Of a stretch of 44,884 nt of DNA, positions 12,209 to 19,150 are shown in pieces. Under the pieces are notes generated by a model. The model worked only from the letters and a program-made list of their open reading frames with translations, did no database searches and had not been told where the DNA came from. Position numbers and translations under genes: made by a program. This DNA comes from Actinomycetes bacterium (GTDB lineage: Bacteria; Actinomycetota; Acidimicrobiia; Acidimicrobiales; Palsa-688): the NCBI GenBank assembly GCA_021850325.1, contig JAJZMF010000012.1:1-44884 (forward strand), written 5' to 3'. Position 1 is the first letter of the stretch, and every line of letters begins with the position of its first letter.

Positions 12209-13172
12209 CCTGGGCCCCCTGTCCGAGGAGGTGGAACAGGACTGCCATCCGGACCGCCACACCGTTGGCGACCTGGGTGGTGATGACCGACGAGGGGCTG
12301 TCCGCCACCTCAGCGGCGAGCTCGACACCCCGGCGCACGGGCCCGGGGTGCATGACCAACGCCTGCGGCCCGAGCAGCCGGGCGCGCGAGGCGGTGAGAC
12401 CGTAGGTGGCTGTGTACTCGTGCACCGAGGGCAGGAACTGCTCGCTCATCCGCTCGTTCTGGAGGCGCAGCAGGTAGGCGACGTCGCACTTGGGCAGCAC
12501 CGACTCGATGTCATGGCTGACGGCCACGGGCCAGCCCTCCAGGCTGGGCGGCAACAGGGTGGGCGGGGCGACCAGGGTCACCGTCGCCCCGAGCGCACTG
12601 AAGGCCAGCACGTCCGAGCGGGCCACCCGGCTGTGACGGATGTCCCCCACGATGGCAATGTGCAGGCCCTCCAGTGCCCGGGCACCCTCGGGCACGGCGC
12701 CGAAGCGGGCCCGGCGCTCCCGGCTGACCGTGTAGCAGTCGAGCAGGGCCTGGGTCGGGTGCTCATGGGCGCCGTCACCGGCGTTGACCACGCTCGCCCC
12801 GCCCTCCTCCGCGAGCCAGCGGGCCACCTGCAGGGGCGTGCCGGCACAGGAGTGGCGGACCACGAAGGCGTCCGCTCCCATGGCAGCTATGTTGCGCACC
12901 GTGTCCCGCAGGGACTCGCCCTTGTTGAGCGAGCTCGACGAGCTGGTGAAGGTCATGACGTCCGCTGAGAGCCGCTTGGCCGCCGTCTCGAACGAAAGCC
13001 GGGTACGGGTCGAGTCCTCGAAGAACGCCGATACCACCGTCTTGCCCCGGAGCGCCGGCACCCTGGGTATCGGCCGACGGCCCACCTCCACGAAAGTGTC
13101 GGCCAACCTCAGCATCTCTGCGATGCCCTCGGCGCCGAGCTCGGCGATCCCGAGCAGGTGCCGTCCGGTCAC
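12198..13172 (-). CDS. pyrB: Aspartate carbamoyltransferase catalytic chain (PyrB)
   Basis: Condenses carbamoyl phosphate with aspartate, the first committed pyrimidine step. The 324 residues include the carbamoyl-phosphate loop FFEDSTRTRLSFE, the SSLNKGESLRDT loop and GAHEHPTQALLD. IVGDIRHSRVARS starts the aspartate domain. No pyrI regulatory chain gene is present, so feedback control probably rests on PyrR and CarB. GTG 13172 overlaps the pyrR stop as GTGA, so the two genes are coupled. Confidence 0.97.
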   Translation of the reverse strand: MTGRHLLGIAELGAEGIAEMLRLADTFVEVGRRPIPRVPALRGKTVVSAFFEDSTRTRLSFETAAKRLSADVMTFTSSSSSLNKGESLRDTVRNIAAMGADAFVVRHSCAGTPLQVARWLAEEGGASVVNAGDGAHEHPTQALLDCYTVSRERRARFGAVPEGARALEGLHIAIVGDIRHSRVARSDVLAFSALGATVTLVAPPTLLPPSLEGWPVAVSHDIESVLPKCDVAYLLRLQNERMSEQFLPSVHEYTATYGLTASRARLLGPQALVMHPGPVRRGVELAAEVADSPSSVITTQVANGVAVRMAVLFHLLGQGAQVGA

Positions 13173-13771
13173 TGGTCGCCCTCCTGCCCCTGCGGTGCGC
13201 CGTCGGGGCCTGCCAGGTCCCCCAGTACGACGCCCCCGGCTGTCACGTCCACCATCTCGGTGCGCCTGGTGGGCAGGTTCTTGCCCACGAAGTCCGGTCG
13301 CACGGGCAGCTCCCGGTGGCCACGGTCGACCATGACGGCAAGCTGCACGCAGGCCGGGCGACCGTGGTCGCCCAGGGCGTTGAGGGCGGCCCTCACGGTC
13401 CTCCCGGTGAACAGGACGTCGTCACACAGGACGACGACCGCCCCGTCCACGGGCACCGGCAGCTCCGTGGCGGCAGCTGGCACCACCGGTCGCAGCCCGA
13501 AGTCGTCACGGTAGTAGGCCACGTCCAGGCTGCCCACAGGGACAGCAGCACCGCTCACCGAGGTGATCACGGCACCGAGGGCCTCCGCGAACCACACGCC
13601 GCCCGTCTGGAGGCCGACCAGCACCAACGATGCCGTGCCCCGGTTGTGCTCGATCACCTCGTGGGCGATCCTCCATATGGCCCGCTGCACGTCCCCCGCG
13701 TCCATGACAACGGCCCTACCTTGGAAGGCCCCCCGGCCCGGGGCCACCATGGCGCGCTCACGCTCGCCCAA
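13169..13771 (-). CDS. pyrR: Pyrimidine operon regulator / uracil phosphoribosyltransferase (PyrR)
   Basis: RNA-binding regulator that senses UMP/UTP, with some uracil phosphoribosyltransferase activity. The 200 residues contain the PRPP-binding block VVVLCDDVLFTGRTV, YYRDDFG and VGLQTGGVWFA, which identify PyrR within the type I phosphoribosyltransferases. The chosen start is TTG 13771 because AGGAG is 7 bases upstream; ATG 13750 has no comparable site. Its own leader contains a PyrR-binding hairpin (13792-13811) ending 20 bases before the start codon. PyrR therefore probably represses its own operon by limiting ribosome access, as described for mycobacteria. Confidence 0.95.
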   Translation of the reverse strand: MGERERAMVAPGRGAFQGRAVVMDAGDVQRAIWRIAHEVIEHNRGTASLVLVGLQTGGVWFAEALGAVITSVSGAAVPVGSLDVAYYRDDFGLRPVVPAAATELPVPVDGAVVVLCDDVLFTGRTVRAALNALGDHGRPACVQLAVMVDRGHRELPVRPDFVGKNLPTRRTEMVDVTAGGVVLGDLAGPDGAPQGQEGDQ

Positions 13772-13791
13772 CCGGCTCTCCTCTCACCCGT

Positions 13792-13811
13792 CCCAGCCTC
13801 ACCGGACTGGG
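13792..13811 (-). promoter_or_regulatory. PyrR-binding loop in the pyrR leader
   Basis: On the minus strand the RNA reads AGUCCGGUGAGGCU, a perfect fit to the PyrR-binding consensus ARUCCNGNGAGGYU known from Bacillus and mycobacteria. It is enclosed by CCCAG and CUGGG, which pair to close the hairpin. It begins one base after the nusB stop and is followed 20 bases later by the pyrR start, with AGGAG between. There is no terminator or U-tract, so control would be at translation rather than by attenuation. Coupled starts would carry the effect through pyrB, pyrC and carA. Confidence 0.85.
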
Positions 13812-13812
13812 T

Positions 13813-14238
13813 TTACGGCCGAGCGCCGAGCTTATCCTCTCCGGGCCGCAGCTCGCCCGCAATGGCGGCCAGGAGGCCGTTCACAAAGCCGCTCGACTCG
13901 TCGGTCGAATAGGCCTTGGCCAGTTCGACCGCCTCCGAGATGACCACGCTCGTGGGCACGTCAGGGCTCCAGCCCAGCTCGTAGGTGGCCATACGGGCCA
14001 GCGCCCTGTCCACCACGGGCATCCGCTCCAGTGCCCAGTCGATGGCGTGGGCGCTGATCAGCCCGTCGATGCGCTCCCGGTGCCGCTCCACGCCTAGCGC
14101 CAGCTCGGCGGCGTAAGCCTGAGGGCTCACAGGCAGCTCCGCCAGGACCTCGTCGACCGGGGCCCCCTTGAGCTCGGCCTCGTAGAGGAGCTCGAGGGCC
14201 CGCTCCCGGGCGCTGTGGCGGCCCCCGACCCCGAACAG
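13813..14238 (-). CDS. nusB: Transcription antitermination factor NusB, probable CTG start
   Basis: RNA-binding factor that with NusE promotes antitermination on rRNA operons. In this frame the protein reads SARERALELLYEAELKG near the N-terminus, then LALGVERHRERID, DRALARMATYEL and VVISEAVELAKAYSTDESSGF, all classic NusB helices, and totals 141 residues. No ATG, GTG or TTG exists in frame before the first helix. The best start is CTG 14238, with GGGAG 6 bases upstream; CTG 14244, which overlaps the efp stop, is the alternative. The first ordinary start, GTG 14130, would remove the first helix. It lies between efp and pyrR. Confidence 0.85.
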   Translation of the reverse strand: MFGVGGRHSARERALELLYEAELKGAPVDEVLAELPVSPQAYAAELALGVERHRERIDGLISAHAIDWALERMPVVDRALARMATYELGWSPDVPTSVVISEAVELAKAYSTDESSGFVNGLLAAIAGELRPGEDKLGARP

Positions 14239-14240
14239 GG

Positions 14241-14810
14241 TCAGCTCCCGACGCGGGTCAGGTACTCGCCGCTGCGGGTGTCGACCTTGACCTTGTCGCC
14301 AGGGTTGACGAAGAGGGGCACCTGCACCGTGAGCCCGGTCTCCAGGGTCGCCGGCTTACGGGCACCCGACACCCGGTCCCCCTGCACCCCGGGCTCGGTC
14401 TGCGCCACGGTCAGCTCCACCGCCGCCGGCAGGTCGACGCCCACGATCTCGCCCTCGTAGAACTGCAGCAGCGCCGAGTCCCCCTCCTTCAAGAAGTTGG
14501 CCGCACTGCCCAGCGAGGCCCGCTCGGCCGTCATCTGCTCGTAGTCGCTGTTGTCCATGAACACATAGGCACCGCCGTCGCTGTAGAGGAACTGCATCTC
14601 GCGCTTGTCGATGATGGCCTGGTCCAGCTTCTCGTCGGCCCGGTAGGTCCGGTCGATCACCGAACCGGTACGGACGTTCTTGAGCTTGGTGCGTACGAAG
14701 GCACCACCCTTGCCCGGTTTGACGTGCTGGAACTCGACCACCGAGAAAAGGCCCTCGGGGATGTTGAGGGTCATGCCGTTCTTCAGGTCGTTAGTCGACA
14801 CAGCAGCCAT
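14241..14810 (-). CDS. efp: Elongation factor P
   Basis: Rescues ribosomes stalled at polyproline stretches by entering next to the P site. The 189 residues cover the three usual domains: KOW-like domain I with the loop [10 protein letters not shown] (tip residue Lys34), the domain II region [15 protein letters not shown] and domain III ending with [13 protein letters not shown] saw no gene for an EF-P modification enzyme in the window. ATG 14810 is preceded by a purine-rich GGAGAAGAGG site. It is linked to pepP upstream and nusB downstream. Confidence 0.97.
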   Translation of the reverse strand: MAAVSTNDLKNGMTLNIPEGLFSVVEFQHVKPGKGGAFVRTKLKNVRTGSVIDRTYRADEKLDQAIIDKREMQFLYSDGGAYVFMDNSDYEQMTAERASLGSAANFLKEGDSALLQFYEGEIVGVDLPAAVELTVAQTEPGVQGDRVSGARKPATLETGLTVQVPLFVNPGDKVKVDTRSGEYLTRVGS

Positions 14811-14852
14811 GGTGGCGCCTCTTCTCCAGTCTTTCTTAGCTGGCGGTGCGCC

Positions 14853-16040
14853 CTAGGGCACCGGCCGGTACTTGGGTGACAAGGTCAGGACCTCACAGCC
14901 GTGCTCGGTGACCACCACGGTGTCCTCCGTCCGGGCACCGCCGACCCCTGGGAGGTACACGCCCGGCTCGACGGTCACCACCTGACCAGGCGAAAGTATA
15001 TCCTGCGAGGACGCACCCAGGGCCGGTGCCTCGTGCACCTCCAGCCCGACACCGTGCCCCGTCCCGTGAACGAACCGCTCCGCCAGCCCGGCGGCGCCCA
15101 CCACCTCCCGACAGGCCCGGTCCACCTCGGGCCCCCGCACGCCTCCCCGGACGGCGGCCAGGCCGGCGTCCTGGCTGGCCAGGACGACCTCCAGGGCGCG
15201 CCGCAGCTCGCCGGTCGGCCCCCCCGCCCGCTCCCCCTCCTCCAGGCCGGCCACCACGGTGCGGGTCATGTCCGAGCAGTAACCGTCGACCCGGGCGCCG
15301 AAGTCCAGCACGACCAGCTCCCCTCGTTCCACCGCCCGCCGGGTGGGCTGGTGGTGGGGCTCGGCGGCATTGGGCCCGGAAGCGACGATGGTGCTGAACG
15401 CCGGTGCCTCCGCCCCCAGGGACCGCATGGTGCTGTCCAGGGCGAGCGCAACCTCCGCCTCGCTCGGGCGCTCGGCCAGCATCGCTAGGCAGGCGCTGAG
15501 CGCCTGGTCGGCCAGGCTCGCTGCCGAGCGCACCCGGGCCAGCTCGGCCGGGCCCTTGTGCTGGCGCATGGCCTCGACGACCCCGACCGTACCCACCAAG
15601 GTGCAGTACCGGCCCCAGGCGGTCGCCCAAGAACGCTGGGTGGCCCAGCTCACGTGCTCGGCCTCCAAGCCGACCCGGGACCGCCCGGCCGTCGCCGCAG
15701 CTCCCACCAGTTCGCCGAGCAGCCGCACCTGGTCCGGCGCCGCCAGCGCCTCCACCCGCACCCGCGCTCCCCCCATGGCCACCTCGGCCGGCGCCTGCAG
15801 GCCGTAGCGCCCGTCGGTCACCAGGACGGCATCGCTCTCGGAGAGGACGAGCAGGCCGGCCGAACCGCTGAAACCGCACAGGTAGCGCACATTGACCAGG
15901 CTGGTGACCACCAGCAGGTCCAGCCGCCGGCGCACCATCTGTTCGCGGAGCCGGTCCAGGAACGGCTGACGGTCGACCGGGGGGAGCGAGGCTCGGTTGG
16001 CTGCCCCGAAGGGCGGGGCGGAGGCGGCCACGCCTCTCAT
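14853..16040 (-). CDS. pepP: M24-family aminopeptidase P (Xaa-Pro aminopeptidase)
   Basis: Metalloprotease that removes an N-terminal residue preceding proline. The N-terminal creatinase-like domain (about 20-150) includes [20 protein letters not shown]. The pita-bread domain carries all five metal ligands: two Asp in [16 protein letters not shown], His in GTGHGVG, and Glu in VTVEPGVY and GARTEDT. It has 395 residues. The start at ATG 16040 lies only 20 bp from the divergent purU start and lacks a strong ribosome site, so the true start may be a few codons further in. pepP-efp-nusB is a conserved actinobacterial order. Confidence 0.93.
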   Translation of the reverse strand: MRGVAASAPPFGAANRASLPPVDRQPFLDRLREQMVRRRLDLLVVTSLVNVRYLCGFSGSAGLLVLSESDAVLVTDGRYGLQAPAEVAMGGARVRVEALAAPDQVRLLGELVGAAATAGRSRVGLEAEHVSWATQRSWATAWGRYCTLVGTVGVVEAMRQHKGPAELARVRSAASLADQALSACLAMLAERPSEAEVALALDSTMRSLGAEAPAFSTIVASGPNAAEPHHQPTRRAVERGELVVLDFGARVDGYCSDMTRTVVAGLEEGERAGGPTGELRRALEVVLASQDAGLAAVRGGVRGPEVDRACREVVGAAGLAERFVHGTGHGVGLEVHEAPALGASSQDILSPGQVVTVEPGVYLPGVGGARTEDTVVVTEHGCEVLTLSPKYRPVP

Positions 16041-16060
16041 CGTGGCACGCTGGTGGCCCT

Positions 16061-17131
16061 ATGAGCGACCAGCGATCAGATACCGCAGCACGCGCCAGGT
16101 TGCTGTTGTCGGCCCCCGACCGGCCCGGCCTCGTGGCGGCAGTGGCGGACTTCGTCTACCGCCACGGCGGCGACGTCACCCAGGCCGACCAGCACAATGA
16201 CGAAGAGGAAGGCATGTTCTTCCAGCGGGTCGAGTTCCGCTTGGGCGGCATGGCGCTCAGCCGGGTGCAACTGGCGGAGGCCTTCGCCGAGGTGGCCGGG
16301 CCCCTGGAGATGCGCTGGAGCCTGCGCTACAGCGACGAGGAGCGCCGCGTCGCCGTGCTCGTCTCCCGCCAGGCCCACTGCCTGGTTGACCTGCTCGGGC
16401 GCTGGCACGCCCACGAGCTCCCCGGTCGCCCGGTGCTCGTGGCCTCCAACCACGCCGACCACGAGGCACTCGTGGGCCACTTCGGCCTCCCCTACCACCA
16501 CCTGCCGGTCACACCCGGCACGCGCCCCCAGCAGGAGGCGTCCCTCGTGGCCCTGCTCGACAAGGCCGGCGTGGAGCTGGTGGTGCTGGCGCGCTACATG
16601 CAGATCCTCTCCGAGGACGTGATCAACCGCTACCCGGGCCGGATCATCAACATCCACCACTCCTTCCTGCCCGCCTTCCAGGGCGGCCAGCCCTACCGGC
16701 AGGCCTTCGCCCGGGGCGTAAAGCTCATCGGTGCCACGGCCCACTACGCCACGGCCGACCTGGACGAGGGCCCGATAATCGACCAGGACACGGCCCGTGT
16801 GTCCCATCGCGACGGCGTGGCCGACCTGGCCAGGACCGGCCGCGACCTGGAGACCGTGGTGCTGGCCCGGGCCGTCCGCCTCCACCTGACCGACCGGGTG
16901 CTGGTCCACGGGCGCAAGACCGTGGTCTTCCAGCCAGGGGTCTTCCAGCCAGGGCTCCCCGGGCCCGGGCCCGGGCGTTCGGGCCCTCCCGGGGCTGTTG
17001 CCAGCGGGCACGGCCGGGGGGCGGCCTCTGCTGGCCGGGACGCGGCCTCTGCTAAGCGGCTCCGCGGCCCAGCAGGGCCGCCACCGCCTCCATTGCCAGT
17101 CGGTAGCCCTCCCCGCCGAAGCCGGCGATGA
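16061..17131 (+). CDS. purU: Formyltetrahydrofolate deformylase (PurU) with an unusual C-terminal tail
   Basis: Hydrolyses 10-formyl-THF to formate and THF. An ACT domain (about 12-90) is followed by a formyltransferase-like domain with VLASNHADHEAL-like sequence, NIHHSFLPAF and GATAHYATADLDEGPIIDQD. Family members usually end near HGRKTVVF, reached here at residue 291. This frame continues another ~65 residues rich in Gly, Pro, Ala and Arg, beginning with a 15-bp tandem duplication (16925-16954) that repeats VFQPG. The tail overlaps the 3' end of aroQ on the other strand by 80 bp. The core is certain; the tail looks like read-through after loss of the original stop. Confidence 0.9.
   Translation: MSDQRSDTAARARLLLSAPDRPGLVAAVADFVYRHGGDVTQADQHNDEEEGMFFQRVEFRLGGMALSRVQLAEAFAEVAGPLEMRWSLRYSDEERRVAVLVSRQAHCLVDLLGRWHAHELPGRPVLVASNHADHEALVGHFGLPYHHLPVTPGTRPQQEASLVALLDKAGVELVVLARYMQILSEDVINRYPGRIINIHHSFLPAFQGGQPYRQAFARGVKLIGATAHYATADLDEGPIIDQDTARVSHRDGVADLARTGRDLETVVLARAVRLHLTDRVLVHGRKTVVFQPGVFQPGLPGPGPGRSGPPGAVASGHGRGAASAGRDAASAKRLRGPAGPPPPPLPVGSPPRRSRR
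16925..16954 (+). repeat. 15-bp tandem duplication at the end of the purU core
   Basis: The unit GTCTTCCAGCCAGGG occurs twice in direct succession, in frame, right where PurU proteins normally end. It is followed by GC-rich inverted sequence around 16957-16994 that could act as a weak terminator. The duplication may be linked to loss of the ancestral stop codon. Confidence 0.7.
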
Positions 17132-17549
17132 CGCCGGTCGCCACGGGGGTGACGACCGAGGTGTGCCGCCACGGCTCCCTCCTGCCCGGGCTCGACAGGT
17201 GCAGTTCCACCACCGGACCGTCGAAGGCAGCCAACGCGTCGTGCAGCGACCACGAGTAGTGGGTCAACGCCCCGGGGTTCACCACGATGGCCGCCACCCG
17301 GCCCCTCGCACCGTGCACCGCCTCCACCAGGGCCCCCTCGTAGTCCGACTGCACGTGCTCCAGGCCCAGCCCCTGTGCACCGGCTGCGGCCCGCGCCGTG
17401 GCCACATGGTCGGCCAGGCTCTGGCGGCCGTAGACCTCCGGCTGGCGCTGGCCGAGCAGGGACAGGTTCGGGCCCGACAGCAACAGCACGGTCCCCCCCG
17501 GCGGGCCCCCCGCAGCGGCCCCGGTGCCATGTGGCCGGCCCTGTCCCAT
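17052..17549 (-). CDS. aroQ: Type II 3-dehydroquinate dehydratase (AroQ)
   Basis: Third step of the shikimate pathway. The 165 residues show the family order: SGPNLSLLGQRQPEVYG with the catalytic Tyr, SDYEGALVEAVHGA, NPGALTHYSWSLHDAL, VELHLSS with the catalytic His, and RREPWRHTSVVTPVATGVI. The start is ATG 17549, with AGGAGG ideally spaced; an earlier in-frame start at 17570 lacks this. It stands apart from aroB, aroK and aroC (24478-27327). Its 3' end overlaps the purU tail on the opposite strand. Confidence 0.93.
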   Translation of the reverse strand: MGQGRPHGTGAAAGGPPGGTVLLLSGPNLSLLGQRQPEVYGRQSLADHVATARAAAGAQGLGLEHVQSDYEGALVEAVHGARGRVAAIVVNPGALTHYSWSLHDALAAFDGPVVELHLSSPGRREPWRHTSVVTPVATGVIAGFGGEGYRLAMEAVAALLGRGAA

Positions 17550-17846
17550 GTGCGACCTCCTCGCAGGCACCGGCAGGCGCCGTCGCCCTCGGGACTGCAG
17601 ATGCTAGCGGGCACCGGGGGGCCTGTGCCGCTCCCCGGCGTTGCGCGATTTTCGCCCGCTCGGCCCACCAACACGACGCGCACCATGGCTGAGCTGGGGC
17701 CGGGGCTCAAGTTCGTCTTCTTCCGGGCCGACTCTAAAGACCAGGACAAGCCGCAGAGAACAAGACCCAGCAACAAGCCATGCCGACCGGACCAGGGCCA
17801 GCACTTACGGCTCACCCAAGGGCACAGCAGCCCTCGAGGTGCCGTT
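17550..17846. other. Intergenic region between aroQ and the conservon operon
   Basis: About 300 bp without a supported gene, separating divergent aroQ and the coiled-coil gene. It contains the sigma-28-like promoter at 17707-17734, leaving a leader of about 110 bases before GTG 17847. I saw no clear promoter for aroQ and no structured RNA here. The open frame on the plus strand that runs through the region is composition-driven and lacks family similarity. Confidence 0.6.
17707..17734 (+). promoter_or_regulatory. Sigma-28 (WhiG/FliA)-like promoter of the conservon operon
   Basis: TCAA, 16 bases, then GCCGACTC. The WhiG/FliA consensus is TAAA-N15/16-GCCGATAA. It is the only promoter-like sequence I noticed ahead of the five-gene operon and shares its exact spacing with six other sites in this window. 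Confidence 0.6.
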
Positions 17847-19040
17847 GTGACCCCCCAAGCAGACGGAGTAACCCAGGTGCGCTTCCAAGAACTTCGTGAC
17901 CAAGGTGGCACTGTGCTCGTCCGGGGCCTGCACGCCTCCATCGCCGTCGTGGCCGCCGGACCGGCAGCCCGCGCCGCCGTCGCTGCTGCCGTGGCCCACC
18001 AGGCCGGCGCCAGGTCCCTGAGCCCTGCGGACGTCGAGGAGCAGCTGCAAGCGGCTGCCGCGGCCATGGTGGCCGAGCGGGAGGCGAAGCTCCAGGACCA
18101 GAGAGCTGCCGTGGCCGGAGCCGGACAGGCGCTGGACAGCGCGGCCAAGGCCGCCGCCGACGCGGCCAGCGAGAGCACCCGGGCCGGTGACGACCTGGCC
18201 CGCCTGGACGAACTGGCCTCGCGACTGGCAGCCGCCGAGGAGACCTATGAGGCCGCAGTGCGGGCTGATGCCGAGGCAGCGCGCTCCCTGGCCGCCGCCC
18301 TGGGCGAACTGGACCGCATCCTGGGCCAGCGCCACAGCGCGAGCACCTCGCTCGACCAGGCCCGCCAGTCGCGCGAGCACCGCGGTGTGCCCGAGGCCGT
18401 GCTGGCCCAGGCGACCAACCTCCAGGCCGCGCTCGCCAATGCGGAGTCGGACAAGCGCGACGCAGTGCAGCAGGCAGACGAGACCTCGCAGGCGGCGCGG
18501 GCCGCCAGCCGGGACGCCCTGGCGTCTCTCGAAGCGGCTCACAGCGCTCTGCGGGCCGGGATGGCCGGGATCGCCTCCGGGGCGCCGGAATGGGGCACCG
18601 GGGTGCCTCTGCCCGGCCTGGTCGCCACCTACCGCGACAAGCTGGCCGCCGACGCGGCCAGCGCGCAGGCCACCGAGGCCCAGGCCCAGGAAGCCGAAAG
18701 GGCGGCGCGGGCGGCGCTCGACGAGCAGCAGGCCCAGCTCGAGGAGCTCGAGGGAGCGGGCGACGGCCCCCTCGCTCCGGGCAGCACCGTCGCCACGTGG
18801 CTGAACGGGCCCGACTTCGACCCGGATGAGGCCGTCCTGGCGGACGACGCCTTCCGCCGCTTCGGAGCGCCGGGCGCGGCTGAGCTCATCACTGCCCTCG
18901 CCGGGCACGGCTGCCAGGTGGTGTACCTGACCGATGACCCCGATGTACTGAGCTGGGCCATCGGCCTGCCGAACGATGTCGGAGGGGCGACCACCGTACC
19001 CACCGCCCCCGGGCGCCGGCCGGCCCTGGTGGGCGGCTGA
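17847..19040 (+). CDS. Coiled-coil protein resembling an SMC-type ATPase with degenerate nucleotide site
   Basis: Function unknown. The 397-residue protein has three parts. The N-terminal ~60 residues (VRFQELRDQGGTVLVRGL, then IAVVAAGPAARAAV) look like the first strands of an SMC/RecN head, but the Walker A lysine and glycine are missing. Residues ~70-310 are Ala/Glu/Gln-rich coiled coil with a short break near 240-265. The C-terminus has VLADDAFRRFG, like a Walker B and D-loop, then QVVYLTDDPDV, like the H-loop strand. It probably cannot bind ATP normally. Start GTG 17847 has GAGG 7 bases upstream; GTG 17877, with GGAG, is equally possible. It is first in the operon with cvnA-D, 110 bp ahead of cvnA. 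Confidence 0.75.
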   Translation: MTPQADGVTQVRFQELRDQGGTVLVRGLHASIAVVAAGPAARAAVAAAVAHQAGARSLSPADVEEQLQAAAAAMVAEREAKLQDQRAAVAGAGQALDSAAKAAADAASESTRAGDDLARLDELASRLAAAEETYEAAVRADAEAARSLAAALGELDRILGQRHSASTSLDQARQSREHRGVPEAVLAQATNLQAALANAESDKRDAVQQADETSQAARAASRDALASLEAAHSALRAGMAGIASGAPEWGTGVPLPGLVATYRDKLAADAASAQATEAQAQEAERAARAALDEQQAQLEELEGAGDGPLAPGSTVATWLNGPDFDPDEAVLADDAFRRFGAPGAAELITALAGHGCQVVYLTDDPDVLSWAIGLPNDVGGATTVPTAPGRRPALVGG

Positions 19041-19150
19041 GCCGTCCACCAGCTCCCCCGAGCCAAGCCCACCAGTAGAGCCGACCAGCCAGGCACCGCA
19101 CCGACGGGGCAGTCCACCCCCCGAGAGCTGAGCAACCAAGAAAGGCAACC

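Noticed and set aside
16998-17846. Long upstream extension of the coiled-coil protein frame
   Set aside because: It covers aroQ on the other strand and the promoter region, and lacks similarity; ribosome sites support GTG 17847 or 17877.
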